Shown: one piece after another, positions 15,515-23,594 of the stretch | Position numbering within the stretch: position 1 is the stretch's first letter | Layout of the letters: each line of letters opens with the position of its first letter | The notes under the pieces: model-generated | Told to the model about the DNA's origin: nothing | The model's input: the letters and a program-made list of their open reading frames with translations, nothing else | Databases searched by the model: none | Made by a program: the position numbers and the translations under genes | Assembly: GCA_022072255.1 (NCBI GenBank) | Contig: JAJVHZ010000088.1 | Span: 1 to 38,918, forward strand | Source of the DNA: Gammaproteobacteria bacterium | GTDB lineage: Bacteria > Pseudomonadota > Gammaproteobacteria > JAJPIJ01 | Length of the DNA: 38,918 nucleotides | Reading direction: 5' to 3'

Positions 15515-16528
15515 TCAGTCGCCCTCGCTCTTCGGCTCGCGCGCCAGCAGCGCATGCACGGCTTCCCGCGCCGAGCACTGGCCGTTCAGCACCATCGCCA
15601 CCTGCGTGCAGATCGGCATCTCCACGCTCTTGGCGCTGGACAGCCGCTGCACCGCCTGCGCAGTACGAATGCCCTCGACTACCTGACCGATCTCCGCGGC
15701 CGCCTCCGCCACTGTCCGTCCGCGGGCGATTGCCAGCCCCAGGCGGCGGTTGCGCGATTGGTCCTGGGTACAGGTGAGCACCAGGTCGCCCAGGCCCGCA
15801 AGCCCCATGAACGTCTCGCGCCTGGCTCCCATCGCCACCCCGAGGCGGGTCAGCTCGGCCAGTCCGCGCGTGATCAGCGCCGCGCGGCTGTTGGCGCCGA
15901 AACCAAGTCCGTCGCTGATGCCGGCCGCAATCGCCAGCACGTTCTTGACCGCTCCGCCCACCTCCACGCCGATGACGTCACTGCCGACGTAGGCGCGGAA
16001 TGCGCCGCCGTGCAGATGGCCGGCCAGCGCGCGCGCGAATTCCGTGTCATCCGAGGCGACGACCACGGCGGTGGGCAGGCCAGCGGCGACCTCGTTGGCG
16101 AATGTGGGTCCGGAGATCACGGCGGCCGGACAGTCCGCGCCGAATTGCCCGGCAATGACGGCGTGCGGAAGCTGCAGCGTATCGGTGTCGATCCCCTTGC
16201 AGGCCCAGCTGATGCGCACATCGGGGCGCGCGTGAACGGCCACCTGATGCGCGACTTCCCGCAGGGCCTTGCACGGCACGGCGAGGACGACGTCGCGGGT
16301 TCGGCGCAGAGTTCCCTCCAGCTCGTCTTCCACGGACAACAGCGGGGGGAAATCCACTCCGGGAAGGTACCGCTCATTGCGCCGGGCGCGGGCGAGGTGG
16401 GCGATGTGGCCGGCATCGTGCCCCCACAGGACCGTGGCATGCCCGTTTCTCGCCAGGTGGATGGCGAGCGCCGTACCCCAGGAACCAGCGCCGGCGACCA
16501 GTAGGGAATCGGCGGTCATGGCTGTCAT
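15515..16528 (-). CDS. gpsA: Glycerol-3-phosphate dehydrogenase [NAD(P)+]
   Basis: GpsA reduces dihydroxyacetone phosphate to sn-glycerol 3-phosphate, the backbone precursor of phospholipids. The 337-residue protein begins with the Rossmann motif VAGAGSWGTALA (about 11-22). It contains SGPTFANEVAAGLPTA and the catalytic-lysine segment GGAVKNVLAIAAGISDG. Next come the substrate-binding NSRAALITRGLAE and the LAGLGDLVLTCT motif. The ATG at 16528 has GGAGG only three bases upstream. The alternative ATG three codons later at 16519 has it twelve bases upstream, so the exact start is open. It follows secB on the same strand, the classical secB-gpsA order. Confidence 0.98.
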   Translation of the reverse strand: MTAMTADSLLVAGAGSWGTALAIHLARNGHATVLWGHDAGHIAHLARARRNERYLPGVDFPPLLSVEDELEGTLRRTRDVVLAVPCKALREVAHQVAVHARPDVRISWACKGIDTDTLQLPHAVIAGQFGADCPAAVISGPTFANEVAAGLPTAVVVASDDTEFARALAGHLHGGAFRAYVGSDVIGVEVGGAVKNVLAIAAGISDGLGFGANSRAALITRGLAELTRLGVAMGARRETFMGLAGLGDLVLTCTQDQSRNRRLGLAIARGRTVAEAAAEIGQVVEGIRTAQAVQRLSSAKSVEMPICTQVAMVLNGQCSAREAVHALLAREPKSEGD

Positions 16529-16575
16529 GCGCCTCCCGCCAGCCGGGTTGCCGACCCAGGCCGGGTGCCGTGGCG

Positions 16576-17064
16576 TCAGTGAGTCCTGGCCGCCTCCTCG
16601 GCCGCCTCGGCCTGTTTACGCTGCAACTCCTGCGTGTAGAGCGATTCGAAATTCACGGGCGCCAGCAGCAGTTGCGGAAAACCGGCCTTGGCGACCACGT
16701 CCGCGACGACCTCGCGGGCAAACGGGAACAGTACGTTCGGACAGGCCGTCGCCAGTATTGCCGGCATGGCCTGCTCCGGGAATCCCGAGACATGGAAGAT
16801 CCCGGCCTGCTGCACCTCACACAGGAACGCGACCTTGTCCGCCGACTTCACCGTCACGGTGACGGCCAGTACCGTCTCGTACATGTCGTTGCCCAGGCTG
16901 CTCGCCTTGTTGCCGAGCTCGATCTCCACGGCCGGCTTCCAGTCCTCGCGAAAGATGCCCGGCGTGCCCGGCGCCTCGTAGGAGAGGTCCTTGAGATATA
17001 CCTTTTGAATTGCGAGCTGGCCAGTACGCTGCTTGCTCTCGGTGCTGCCGGTTGCTTCCGTCAT
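16576..17064 (-). CDS. secB: Protein-export chaperone SecB
   Basis: SecB is a tetrameric cytosolic chaperone that keeps preproteins unfolded and hands them to SecA. The 162-residue protein has the family length and the conserved patterns VYLKDLSYEAP, FREDWKPAVEIELG, ETVLAVTVTVK, CEVQQAGIF and the strongly conserved CPNVLFPFAREVV. The C-terminal tail is acidic with alanine repeats. The ATG at 17064 has AAGAGA about six bases upstream. The gene lies between a rhodanese protein and gpsA. The glutaredoxin gene (grxC) that often stands between rhodanese and secB is absent here. Confidence 0.98.
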   Translation of the reverse strand: MTEATGSTESKQRTGQLAIQKVYLKDLSYEAPGTPGIFREDWKPAVEIELGNKASSLGNDMYETVLAVTVTVKSADKVAFLCEVQQAGIFHVSGFPEQAMPAILATACPNVLFPFAREVVADVVAKAGFPQLLLAPVNFESLYTQELQRKQAEAAEEAARTH

Positions 17065-17103
17065 CTTTGGTCTCTTTCACTAGGGATTCGTCGCCCGACG
17101 TGA

Positions 17104-17529
17104 TTAATCGCGGGCGACAGGGAAATTTTCCTGCTGCCACGCCGAGAGGCCGCCGCGCAGCGAATAAAGACGGCCGAAGCCGTTCTTCTTCAGTAGCGAC
17201 CCCGCGCGGCCGGACACCATACCGGTGGCGCAGTACAGAAGCAACGGCTTGTCGCGCGCCGCCTCCAGCTCACGCAGGCGCTCCGACATCCCGGCCTCGG
17301 GAATGTTGATCGCCCCGACGATATGACCCGCCTGAAAGTCCTTGGTCTCACGTACGTCGAGGACCGCAGCCCCCTCCCTGTTGATCAGCTGAACTGCATG
17401 CCGCGGGGAAACCTCCTTCACGGCCCGGCCTATCCCGCCGGCGAGATCGTTGGCCAGCAGCACCAGGACAAGCGCGAGCGCGCTGAACAGCATCCAGTGA
17501 TTTGTGACAAATTCTCCGAATTGTTCCAT
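17104..17529 (-). CDS. Membrane-anchored rhodanese-like protein (YibN family)
   Basis: A 141-residue sulfurtransferase-like protein. Residues 12-30 form one membrane helix (MLFSALALVLVLLANDLAG). A single rhodanese domain (about 40-138) follows, with VLDVRETKDFQAGHIVGAINIP and the active loop CATGMVSGR, where Cys100 is the expected persulfide carrier. The substrate is unknown, and the family is called YibN in E. coli. It precedes secB in the same direction and is divergent from gpmI across a 91-base intergenic region. The ATG at 17529 is the only sensible start. The topology (short N-terminus, then helix, then domain) would put the catalytic domain in the cytoplasm. Confidence 0.92.
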   Translation of the reverse strand: MEQFGEFVTNHWMLFSALALVLVLLANDLAGGIGRAVKEVSPRHAVQLINREGAAVLDVRETKDFQAGHIVGAINIPEAGMSERLRELEAARDKPLLLYCATGMVSGRAGSLLKKNGFGRLYSLRGGLSAWQQENFPVARD

Positions 17530-17566
17530 GGGTTAGCTCATGCGCCGCGCGGTGCGAAACGGGATT

Positions 17567-17577
17567 CATGATACACT
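17567..17577 (+). promoter_or_regulatory. Extended -10 promoter element of gpmI in the divergent region
   Basis: TGATACACT (17569-17577) is an extended -10 element: TG, one base, then TACACT. No clear -35 box is found 16-18 bases upstream, as is usual for extended -10 promoters. Read on the minus strand the same bases give TATCAT (17573-17568), a possible -10 for the rhodanese-secB-gpsA unit. An AT-rich stretch follows at 17577-17588. Confidence 0.45.
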
Positions 17578-17620
17578 TTTATTTTTTGCGGGCGTATTGG
17601 ACGGAGCTTACTCTACACCG

Positions 17621-19237
17621 ATGGTACCCCCCCTCCAGCCGCTGCTGCTCATCATCCTGGACGGATGGGGTTACAGCGACAGCACCCAGTACAACGCCAT
17701 CCACAATGCCAACAAGCCCGTGTGGGATCGGCTCTGGGAGAACTGCCCCCACACCCTCATCAGCGCCTCCGGCGTAAACGTGGGATTGCCGAACGAGCAG
17801 ATGGGCAACTCCGAGGTCGGCCACATGCACCTCGGGGCCGGGCGCGTCATCGATCAGGAGCTCACGCGCATCGGCAAGGCCATCGAGGACGGCCAGTTCT
17901 TCGAGAACCAGACCCTGCTCGCGGCCTTCGGCAAGGCGGCCGCCGAGGACAAGGCCGTGCACATACTCGGGCTGCTCTCCCCGGGCGGCGTGCACAGCCA
18001 CGAGGACCACGTCCTCGCCCTCATGGAGATGGCGGCGCGAACCGGTGGCAGGCGCGTGTACGTGCATGCCTTCCTCGACGGTCGCGATACCCCCCCGAAG
18101 AGCGCCGCCAATTCCATCCAGCGGGTGATGATGAGGTTCACCGAACTCGGGCGCTGCGGGCGCATCGCCAGCATCATCGGGCGGTACTTCGCGATGGATC
18201 GCAACAAGAACTGGGGACGCACGGAGGCCGCGTACAATCTCATCGTCGACGGCCTGGCGATGCACGAAGCCGCCGATCCGCTCATCGCGCTCGACCAGGC
18301 CTATCACCGCAACGAGACCGACGAGTTCATACGGTCCACCGCCATCATTCCGCGCGATCAGCAGCGCGTGCGTGTCGGGGACGGCGACGTGATAGTCTTC
18401 GCGAATTTCCGCGCCGATCGGGCACGGCAGCTGACCCAGGCCTTCATCGAGCCGTTTTTCAGCGGTTTCAAGCGGACTCGCGTGCCGGCGCTGCAGAGCT
18501 TCATCACGATGACCAGCTACAGCGACGACTTCCAGGTTCCCGTCGTCTATCCGCCGTCGCGCGTCAAGAATTCCCTCGGCGAGTACATTGCCAATCTCGG
18601 CATCCATCAACTGCGCATAGCCGAAACGGAGAAGTACGCACACGTCACGTTCTTCTTCAACGGCGGCGACGAGCAGGTTTTCCAGGGCGAGGATCGGATA
18701 CTGGTTCCCTCGCCGCACGTCGCGACCTACGATCAGGCGCCGGAGATGAGCGCCGTGGAGGTCACCGACGAGCTGATCAAGGCCATTGAGAGCCGCAGCT
18801 ACGGCGCCATCATCTGCAATTTCGCGAACGCCGACATGGTGGGCCACACCGGCGTCTTCGAGGCGGCGGTGAAGGCGGTCGAGACCCTGGACCGGTGCCT
18901 CGGCCGCATCGAGACGGCCGCGCGGGCGGCGGGCATGGAGATCCTGATCACCGCCGATCACGGCAACGCCGAGAAGATGCGCGAGGTGTCCACCAAGAAG
19001 GTCGTCGGACAGACCCATACCGCGCACACCAGCAATCCGGTGCCACTGGTGTATATTGGCCGCGAGGCGACGATGGCCAACGACGGGACCCTGAGCGATA
19101 TCGCCCCAACCATGCTCAGCATCATGGGACTTGCCCTTCCTGCGGAGATGACCGGGCGCCCCCTGGTCGTTCTGAAATCAGCGACGGCGACGGAATCAGC
19201 CGATGCCGGCCAGGAGCCCAAACGGGCCTCCGCCTAG
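17621..19237 (+). CDS. gpmI: 2,3-bisphosphoglycerate-independent phosphoglycerate mutase
   Basis: GpmI interconverts 3- and 2-phosphoglycerate in glycolysis and gluconeogenesis with two Mn2+ ions and a phosphoserine. With the start at ATG 17621 the protein has 538 residues, slightly longer than usual because of a Ser/Ala-rich tail of about 20 residues. Visible motifs are LLIILDGWGYS with metal ligand Asp14, MGNSEVGHMHLGAG with catalytic Ser64, HAFLDGRDTPP, the RADRARQL segment, and ADHGNAEKM plus HTAHTSNPVP for the second metal site. A longer open frame begins upstream, but its residues do not match the family. TTG at 17597 is a less likely start. The gene heads the conserved gpmI-envC-ctpA-yibQ series. 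Confidence 0.98.
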   Translation: MVPPLQPLLLIILDGWGYSDSTQYNAIHNANKPVWDRLWENCPHTLISASGVNVGLPNEQMGNSEVGHMHLGAGRVIDQELTRIGKAIEDGQFFENQTLLAAFGKAAAEDKAVHILGLLSPGGVHSHEDHVLALMEMAARTGGRRVYVHAFLDGRDTPPKSAANSIQRVMMRFTELGRCGRIASIIGRYFAMDRNKNWGRTEAAYNLIVDGLAMHEAADPLIALDQAYHRNETDEFIRSTAIIPRDQQRVRVGDGDVIVFANFRADRARQLTQAFIEPFFSGFKRTRVPALQSFITMTSYSDDFQVPVVYPPSRVKNSLGEYIANLGIHQLRIAETEKYAHVTFFFNGGDEQVFQGEDRILVPSPHVATYDQAPEMSAVEVTDELIKAIESRSYGAIICNFANADMVGHTGVFEAAVKAVETLDRCLGRIETAARAAGMEILITADHGNAEKMREVSTKKVVGQTHTAHTSNPVPLVYIGREATMANDGTLSDIAPTMLSIMGLALPAEMTGRPLVVLKSATATESADAGQEPKRASA

Positions 19238-19240
19238 GCC

Positions 19241-20386
19241 GTGCCCCTGCGCGCCCGCCACGCCGGCCCCCTCTTGGTGCTGCTGTGCTTCGCCCCGCCC
19301 GCCCTGCCGCAGGAGAAGTCCGACCGCGCCGAGCTCGAGGACCTGCGGTCGCGCATCAAGGAGACGGTCACCGAGAAGAAGCGGCTCAAGGCCGACGCCG
19401 CCCAGGCTCTGAACGACCTCAGGAAGCAGGAACTCGAGCTTGCGGCGGCCAGCAAAGAGCTCGCAACCCTGCGTGCGAGGATGAAGGATCGCCAGGCGAG
19501 ACTGCAACAGCTGATCGTCGAGGGTGAGCGCGACAGCGCCACCCTGGACAGCGAGCGCGCGCTTCTGGCCCGCATCGTCCGCTCCCATCACGCCGCCGGA
19601 CGCGAGCAGGGCGTGCGGCTGATCCTCGGCCAGGATGACCCCGCGCGGATTACCCGCGTTCTCGCCTACCACGAATACTTCGTCCGCGCCCGGCTCCAGC
19701 GCGTCGCCGCCTCCGCGAGCAGGCTCAGGAATACGGCGCTCATCGCCGAGAATACCCGCCTGGAGACGGAGCGGCTGCTCTCCCTGGAATCCGAGCAGTC
19801 CGCAATGATCGCCGAGATCGGACGGCTGCGTGCCGAACGCCGGCAGACGGTCGCGGCCCTGAACGAGCAGATCTCCGACAGAGACGAGGCGCTGAACTCC
19901 CTCAGGGCGTCGAAACGCGCACTCGAAAAGCTGCTCTATTCCCTGCCCGAGGAGCCGGGTCCCGCCGCTCGCGAGGCCGGGGCGCAGCCTGCGCTGAACG
20001 GCCTTCGGGGGCAACTGCCCTGGCCAACCACCGGCAAGGTCGTCAACAATTTCACGGCGGCCGATGCGGAGGCCTCGGGACTGCGCCATCACGGTGTGTA
20101 CATCGAGGCTGCCGCAGGGTCGCCGGTGCGCGCGATCAGCGCCGGGCGGGTGCGGTTTGCCGACTGGTTCCAGGGCTTCGGACTGCTGGTAATCATCGAC
20201 CACGGCCAGGGCTACCTGAGTCTGTACGGCCACAATCAGTCCCTCAGCACCAAGACGGGGGCCACCGTCATTGCCGGGGAACAGATCGCCAGCGTCGGCG
20301 ACAGCGGCGGGCAACGGGCCAGTGGGCTGTATTTCGGCATACGCCACAACGGTGAACCCGTAGACCCCGCCAAGTGGTGCCGCTAG
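19241..20386 (+). CDS. envC: EnvC-type murein hydrolase activator
   Basis: EnvC-type proteins sit in the periplasm and switch on amidases (AmiA/AmiB) that split septal murein. The 381-residue protein begins with a signal peptide (to about residue 24, LLVLLCFAPPALPQ). A long charged coiled coil follows (about 25-230), rich in Arg/Glu/Leu. The C-terminal LytM/M23-fold domain (about 255-378) has HHGVYIEAAAGSPVRA, GLLVIIDHGQGYLSLYGHN and LYFGIRHNGEPVDP. The histidines that bind zinc in active M23 enzymes are degenerate (LYFGIRH in place of the HxH pair), as in EnvC, so it activates rather than cuts. The start is GTG at 19241, three bases after the gpmI stop and in the same frame, with a weak ribosome binding site. 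Confidence 0.93.
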   Translation: MPLRARHAGPLLVLLCFAPPALPQEKSDRAELEDLRSRIKETVTEKKRLKADAAQALNDLRKQELELAAASKELATLRARMKDRQARLQQLIVEGERDSATLDSERALLARIVRSHHAAGREQGVRLILGQDDPARITRVLAYHEYFVRARLQRVAASASRLRNTALIAENTRLETERLLSLESEQSAMIAEIGRLRAERRQTVAALNEQISDRDEALNSLRASKRALEKLLYSLPEEPGPAAREAGAQPALNGLRGQLPWPTTGKVVNNFTAADAEASGLRHHGVYIEAAAGSPVRAISAGRVRFADWFQGFGLLVIIDHGQGYLSLYGHNQSLSTKTGATVIAGEQIASVGDSGGQRASGLYFGIRHNGEPVDPAKWCR

Positions 20387-20608
20387 CCGGTCGCGTTGTT
20401 GCCTGCCATACCTGCCACGCTTATGCTTCGTAACCACGCCTTGCCGAGGCCTGCGCGCGGCGGGGCCGAACGACGATGAGTCCTGACGATCCGCCTGTCG
20501 CCGCAGGGAGCATCCGACCGATGGATCCAGCGTGCCGCGCCGCCGGGCCGAAACAAGACTTGTAGCATCCTCAATCAACATCGCGCCAACGCGACGGAGT
20601 TGCGATTC

Positions 20609-21979
20609 ATGAAACTCATCCTGCGTAATGTTCTCCTCGTCACCACCGGCATGCTCGCTGGCATGCCGCCGTTGGCGTGTGCCCAGGACAATGCCGGGGC
20701 CCCGACTGCGGCGACGTCCACGGCGCCGGAGCCGGCGCCCTCCGGGGCCTCGGACCTGCCCCTGGAGGATTTGCGGGTGTTCACCGAGGTATTCGCCAAG
20801 GTGAAGAGCGATTACGTCGAGGATGTCAAGGACAAGACCCTGCTGGAGAATTCGATCAAGGGAATGATCAACGGGCTGGATCCGCATTCGGCGTATCTTG
20901 ACCCGGAGGAATACAAGACCCTGCAGGAAGGCACGACCGGGGAGTTCGGCGGCCTTGGGATCGAGGTCGGCATCGAGGACGGATTCGTCAAGGTGATCGC
21001 ACCGATCGACGATACGCCGGCCCAGAAGGCGGGTGTCGAAGCCGGTGACATCATCGTCAAGATCGACGACACGCCGACCAAGGGCATGTCGCTCAACGAT
21101 GCCGTCGAGAAGATGCGCGGGCGTCCCGGTTCTCCGATCAAGTTGACGATAATGCGACAAGGCAAGGACCAGCCGCTGGAGTTCAACATCGTACGCGACA
21201 CCATCAAGGTCGACAGTGTCAAGGAGCGCACCCTCGATGCTGGCTTCGGCTACGTGCGGATCTCGCACTTCCAGCAGCACACCGGCGAGGACCTCGTCCG
21301 GTCGATCGGCAAGCTGCAGAAGGACAACGCCAACAAGCTCAAGGCGCTCGTGCTGGACCTGCGCAACAACCCCGGCGGCGTGCTCAACGCCGCGGTCGAG
21401 GTGTGCGACGCCTTCATGGAGAAGGGCAAGATCGTCTACACGGAGGGCCGCGTGAAGGATTCGCAACTGGAGTTCTCCGCCAAGTCGGGCGATCTCCTCA
21501 ATGGCGCCCCGATCGTCGTGCTCGTGAACGGGGGGTCTGCCTCGGCCTCGGAGATCGTCGCCGGCGCGCTGCAAGACAGCCAGCGCGCGGTGATCATGGG
21601 AAGCCAGACGTTCGGCAAGGGTTCGGTGCAGACCATACTGCCGATGAACAACGGCGCGGCACTGAAGATCACCACGGCCCGCTACTACACTCCCGGCGGT
21701 CGATCGATTCAGGCCCAGGGCATCACCCCGGACATCACGCTGCGCAACGTCAGGATTGCCGCCGTCGATGATGAGGATATTGCCGCCGGCGTCCGCGAAA
21801 GCGACCTCAGCCGCCACCTCAGCAACGACAAACGGCCCGATGGCGAGAAATCGCCCGGACCTGCGATGGACGGCGGCAGACCCGATGAGTCCTCGCCGCA
21901 GGACGTCGACTACGAACTGCACGAGGCCCTCAATATGCTGAAGGGCATGGTCCTTCTGCGAGAACGCAGCGCGAAGTAG
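20609..21979 (+). CDS. ctpA: C-terminal processing protease CtpA (S41 family)
   Basis: A periplasmic serine protease that trims or degrades envelope proteins through a Ser/Lys dyad. The 456-residue precursor has a signal peptide (1-25, ending PLACA before Q). A PDZ domain spans about 105-185 (GEFGGLGIEVGIEDG to the QGKDQPLEF region). The S41 domain spans about 200-370, with LDLRNNPGGVLNAAV, the nucleophile motif NGGSASASEI (307-316) and FGKGSVQT with Lys337. The tail from about 380 is acidic and likely disordered. The ATG at 20609 has GGAG nine bases upstream, better than the TTG at 20600. A 222-base non-coding gap separates it from envC. Neighbours EnvC and YibQ fit a role in murein hydrolase control. 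Confidence 0.96.
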   Translation: MKLILRNVLLVTTGMLAGMPPLACAQDNAGAPTAATSTAPEPAPSGASDLPLEDLRVFTEVFAKVKSDYVEDVKDKTLLENSIKGMINGLDPHSAYLDPEEYKTLQEGTTGEFGGLGIEVGIEDGFVKVIAPIDDTPAQKAGVEAGDIIVKIDDTPTKGMSLNDAVEKMRGRPGSPIKLTIMRQGKDQPLEFNIVRDTIKVDSVKERTLDAGFGYVRISHFQQHTGEDLVRSIGKLQKDNANKLKALVLDLRNNPGGVLNAAVEVCDAFMEKGKIVYTEGRVKDSQLEFSAKSGDLLNGAPIVVLVNGGSASASEIVAGALQDSQRAVIMGSQTFGKGSVQTILPMNNGAALKITTARYYTPGGRSIQAQGITPDITLRNVRIAAVDDEDIAAGVRESDLSRHLSNDKRPDGEKSPGPAMDGGRPDESSPQDVDYELHEALNMLKGMVLLRERSAK

Positions 21980-21985
21980 ACCTCG

Positions 21986-22798
21986 ATGACGCGCTCATCC
22001 ACGCCGCTGTCCCAACTCGCCCGGGCGGTGGCATGGACGGGCCTGCTCCTCGGATCGGGCGCGGCAGTGGCGGAGGATCGCGCGGATGCGTTGCCGGCAA
22101 TCGGCATCATCATCGACGACCTCGGATACAGCCGGCATGTCGGGCTTCGCGCGCTCGCGCTGCCCGGCCCGATTGCCTATTCGGTGCTTCCGCATACTCC
22201 CGCCGCCCGCATGCTTGCCGAGAAGGCTCACGAACTCGGCAAGGACGTGCTGCTGCACCTGCCGATGGAGGCGATGGATGGCAATCGCGCTCTGGGCGTG
22301 GGCGCGATCGTGAACCGGATGTCCCGCGAGGAGGTGTTGCGGACGGTCGTCGACAACCTCGCCAGCGTGCCGCACGCAATCGGCGTGAACAATCACATGG
22401 GCAGTCTGCTCACCGCGCAGCGGCAACCCATGCAGTGGGTGATGGAGGCTCTGCGCGAGCGGGGCAATCTGATCTACGTCGACAGCCGGACCACCAGCCG
22501 CACCGTCGCTGGAATTGCGGCGCGCGCGGAACGACTGCCATTCCTCAGCCGGGATGTCTTTCTCGACAACGAGCACGGGAAGGATTACGCGCGACGGCAG
22601 TTCTACGAGCTCGTCAGGCGCGCCCGTCGGGACGGCCACGCGCTCGCCATCGGCCATCCTCGCGAGGACACGCTGCGCGTGCTGGAGGGGGCCCTGCCCC
22701 ACCTCGAACTACAGGGCGTCAGGCTGGTGCGCCTGCCCGATCTGCTCGCCCTGCAACAACGGAGTCACGCATCATGGCAACTGTCCTCGTCCCATTAG
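21986..22798 (+). CDS. Divergent polysaccharide deacetylase family protein (YibQ-like)
   Basis: A 270-residue exported protein of the divergent polysaccharide deacetylase family (DUF610/YibQ). A signal peptide covers about 1-29 (WTGLLLGSGAAVAED). The domain opens with AIGIIIDDLGYSRHVGLRAL, where the Asp pair corresponds to the metal-binding end of the NodB fold. VLLHLPMEA, GVNNHMGSLLT, YVDSRTTSRT and AIGHPREDTLRVL follow. Family members have been linked to envelope processes, but the substrate is unknown. It starts six bases after the ctpA stop and completes the gpmI-envC-ctpA-yibQ series. Its 3' end overlaps the DJ-1 family gene by about 25 bases. Confidence 0.93.
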   Translation: MTRSSTPLSQLARAVAWTGLLLGSGAAVAEDRADALPAIGIIIDDLGYSRHVGLRALALPGPIAYSVLPHTPAARMLAEKAHELGKDVLLHLPMEAMDGNRALGVGAIVNRMSREEVLRTVVDNLASVPHAIGVNNHMGSLLTAQRQPMQWVMEALRERGNLIYVDSRTTSRTVAGIAARAERLPFLSRDVFLDNEHGKDYARRQFYELVRRARRDGHALAIGHPREDTLRVLEGALPHLELQGVRLVRLPDLLALQQRSHASWQLSSSH

Positions 22799-23379
22799 CC
22801 CAGGGCTGCGAAGAACTGGAAGCGGTCACCATCGTCGACCTGCTGCGGCGCGCCGGCGTCACCGTGGTGACCGCCGGCCTCGATGAGAAGCCGGTCAAGG
22901 CCAGCCGCGGCGTCGTGTTGATCCCTGACACCACCCTCGGAGATGCCATCGATCACCAATACGACATGGTCGTGCTCCCCGGCGGCCTGCCGGGGGCCGA
23001 TCACCTCAACGGCGACATGCGTATCCGCGAGATCGTCAAGAAGACGAACGACGCCAGGCGCCCCGTCGCCGCCATCTGCGCCGCACCCAAGGTGTTCGCG
23101 AGCATGGGACTGCTCATCGGCCGGCGCGTAACCGCCTACCCGGGGGTGCTGGACAACATGAACGTTCCGGGCATGCACATAACGGGCGAGCCCGTGGCCG
23201 TGGACGGCGGTATCATCACATCCCGCGGTCCGGGCACGGCGATGGACTTCGCGCTGACGTTGATAGAACAGCTCTTGGGAGCAGAGAAGCGCGCGGAGGT
23301 CGAGCGCGGCCTGGAGCGGCCGAGCTACGAGGAGATGCAGGCTGCGGCGCCATCCGTCGCGGCGGAGGGGCGAGGATGA
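22774..23379 (+). CDS. DJ-1/PfpI family protein (YajL-like)
   Basis: A 201-residue protein of the DJ-1/ThiJ family (YajL branch), whose members are described as protein or metabolite deglycases, glyoxalases and redox-sensitive chaperones. The pattern [20 protein letters not shown] carries the conserved glutamate (residue 14 or 15). The nucleophile elbow is [14 protein letters not shown] with Cys102, and [14 protein letters not shown] is the conserved C-terminal motif. The ATG at 22774 lies inside the end of the deacetylase-like gene, with GGAG nine bases upstream. A longer open frame upstream is only a shadow of that gene. The stop overlaps the next ATG by four bases (ATGA). The exact physiological role cannot be read from sequence. 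Confidence 0.93.
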   Translation: MATVLVPLAQGCEELEAVTIVDLLRRAGVTVVTAGLDEKPVKASRGVVLIPDTTLGDAIDHQYDMVVLPGGLPGADHLNGDMRIREIVKKTNDARRPVAAICAAPKVFASMGLLIGRRVTAYPGVLDNMNVPGMHITGEPVAVDGGIITSRGPGTAMDFALTLIEQLLGAEKRAEVERGLERPSYEEMQAAAPSVAAEGRG

Positions 23380-23564
23380 GCACGAATCGCAGACCGCACG
23401 GGGCCGGCGAAGAGCACGTCCATGGACCGGGTTGCCGGCACGAACACCACGACCATCATCATGCGGCCGAGCCGGCCCGCAACACGCTGCGAGACGTCGG
23501 TCGCAACGATCCCTGTCCGTGCGGAAGCGGCAGGAAATTCAAGAAGTGCCACGGCGCGGCCTGA
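23376..23564 (+). CDS. Small histidine-rich SEC-C motif protein
   Basis: A 62-residue protein with two metal-binding parts. The N-terminal half is rich in histidine: [16 protein letters not shown] at 14-29 contains eight histidines and one cysteine. The C-terminal half is a SEC-C zinc motif, [18 protein letters not shown], with ligands Cys47, Cys49, Cys58 and His59, as in the tail of SecA, where it binds zinc and contacts SecB. Its ATG overlaps the DJ-1 gene stop (ATGA), so translation is coupled. The first residues have no signal peptide, which indicates a cytoplasmic protein. It may be a metal carrier or sensor, or an adaptor that docks on SEC-C partners. This is inference. Confidence 0.85.
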   Translation: MSTNRRPHGAGEEHVHGPGCRHEHHDHHHAAEPARNTLRDVGRNDPCPCGSGRKFKKCHGAA

Positions 23565-23594
23565 GGCGCGGGCGCGATCGCGCCCCGTCGGCCG

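Noticed and set aside
20387-20608. Gap between envC and ctpA examined for a small gene or promoter
   Set aside because: Only weak -10-like boxes (TATGCT, TAGCAT) without fitting -35 boxes and short meaningless frames were seen.
19196-21922. A minus-strand open frame of about 908 codons opposite envC and ctpA
   Set aside because: Shadow of two genes with full catalytic or family motifs; composition is typical of a GC-rich antisense frame.
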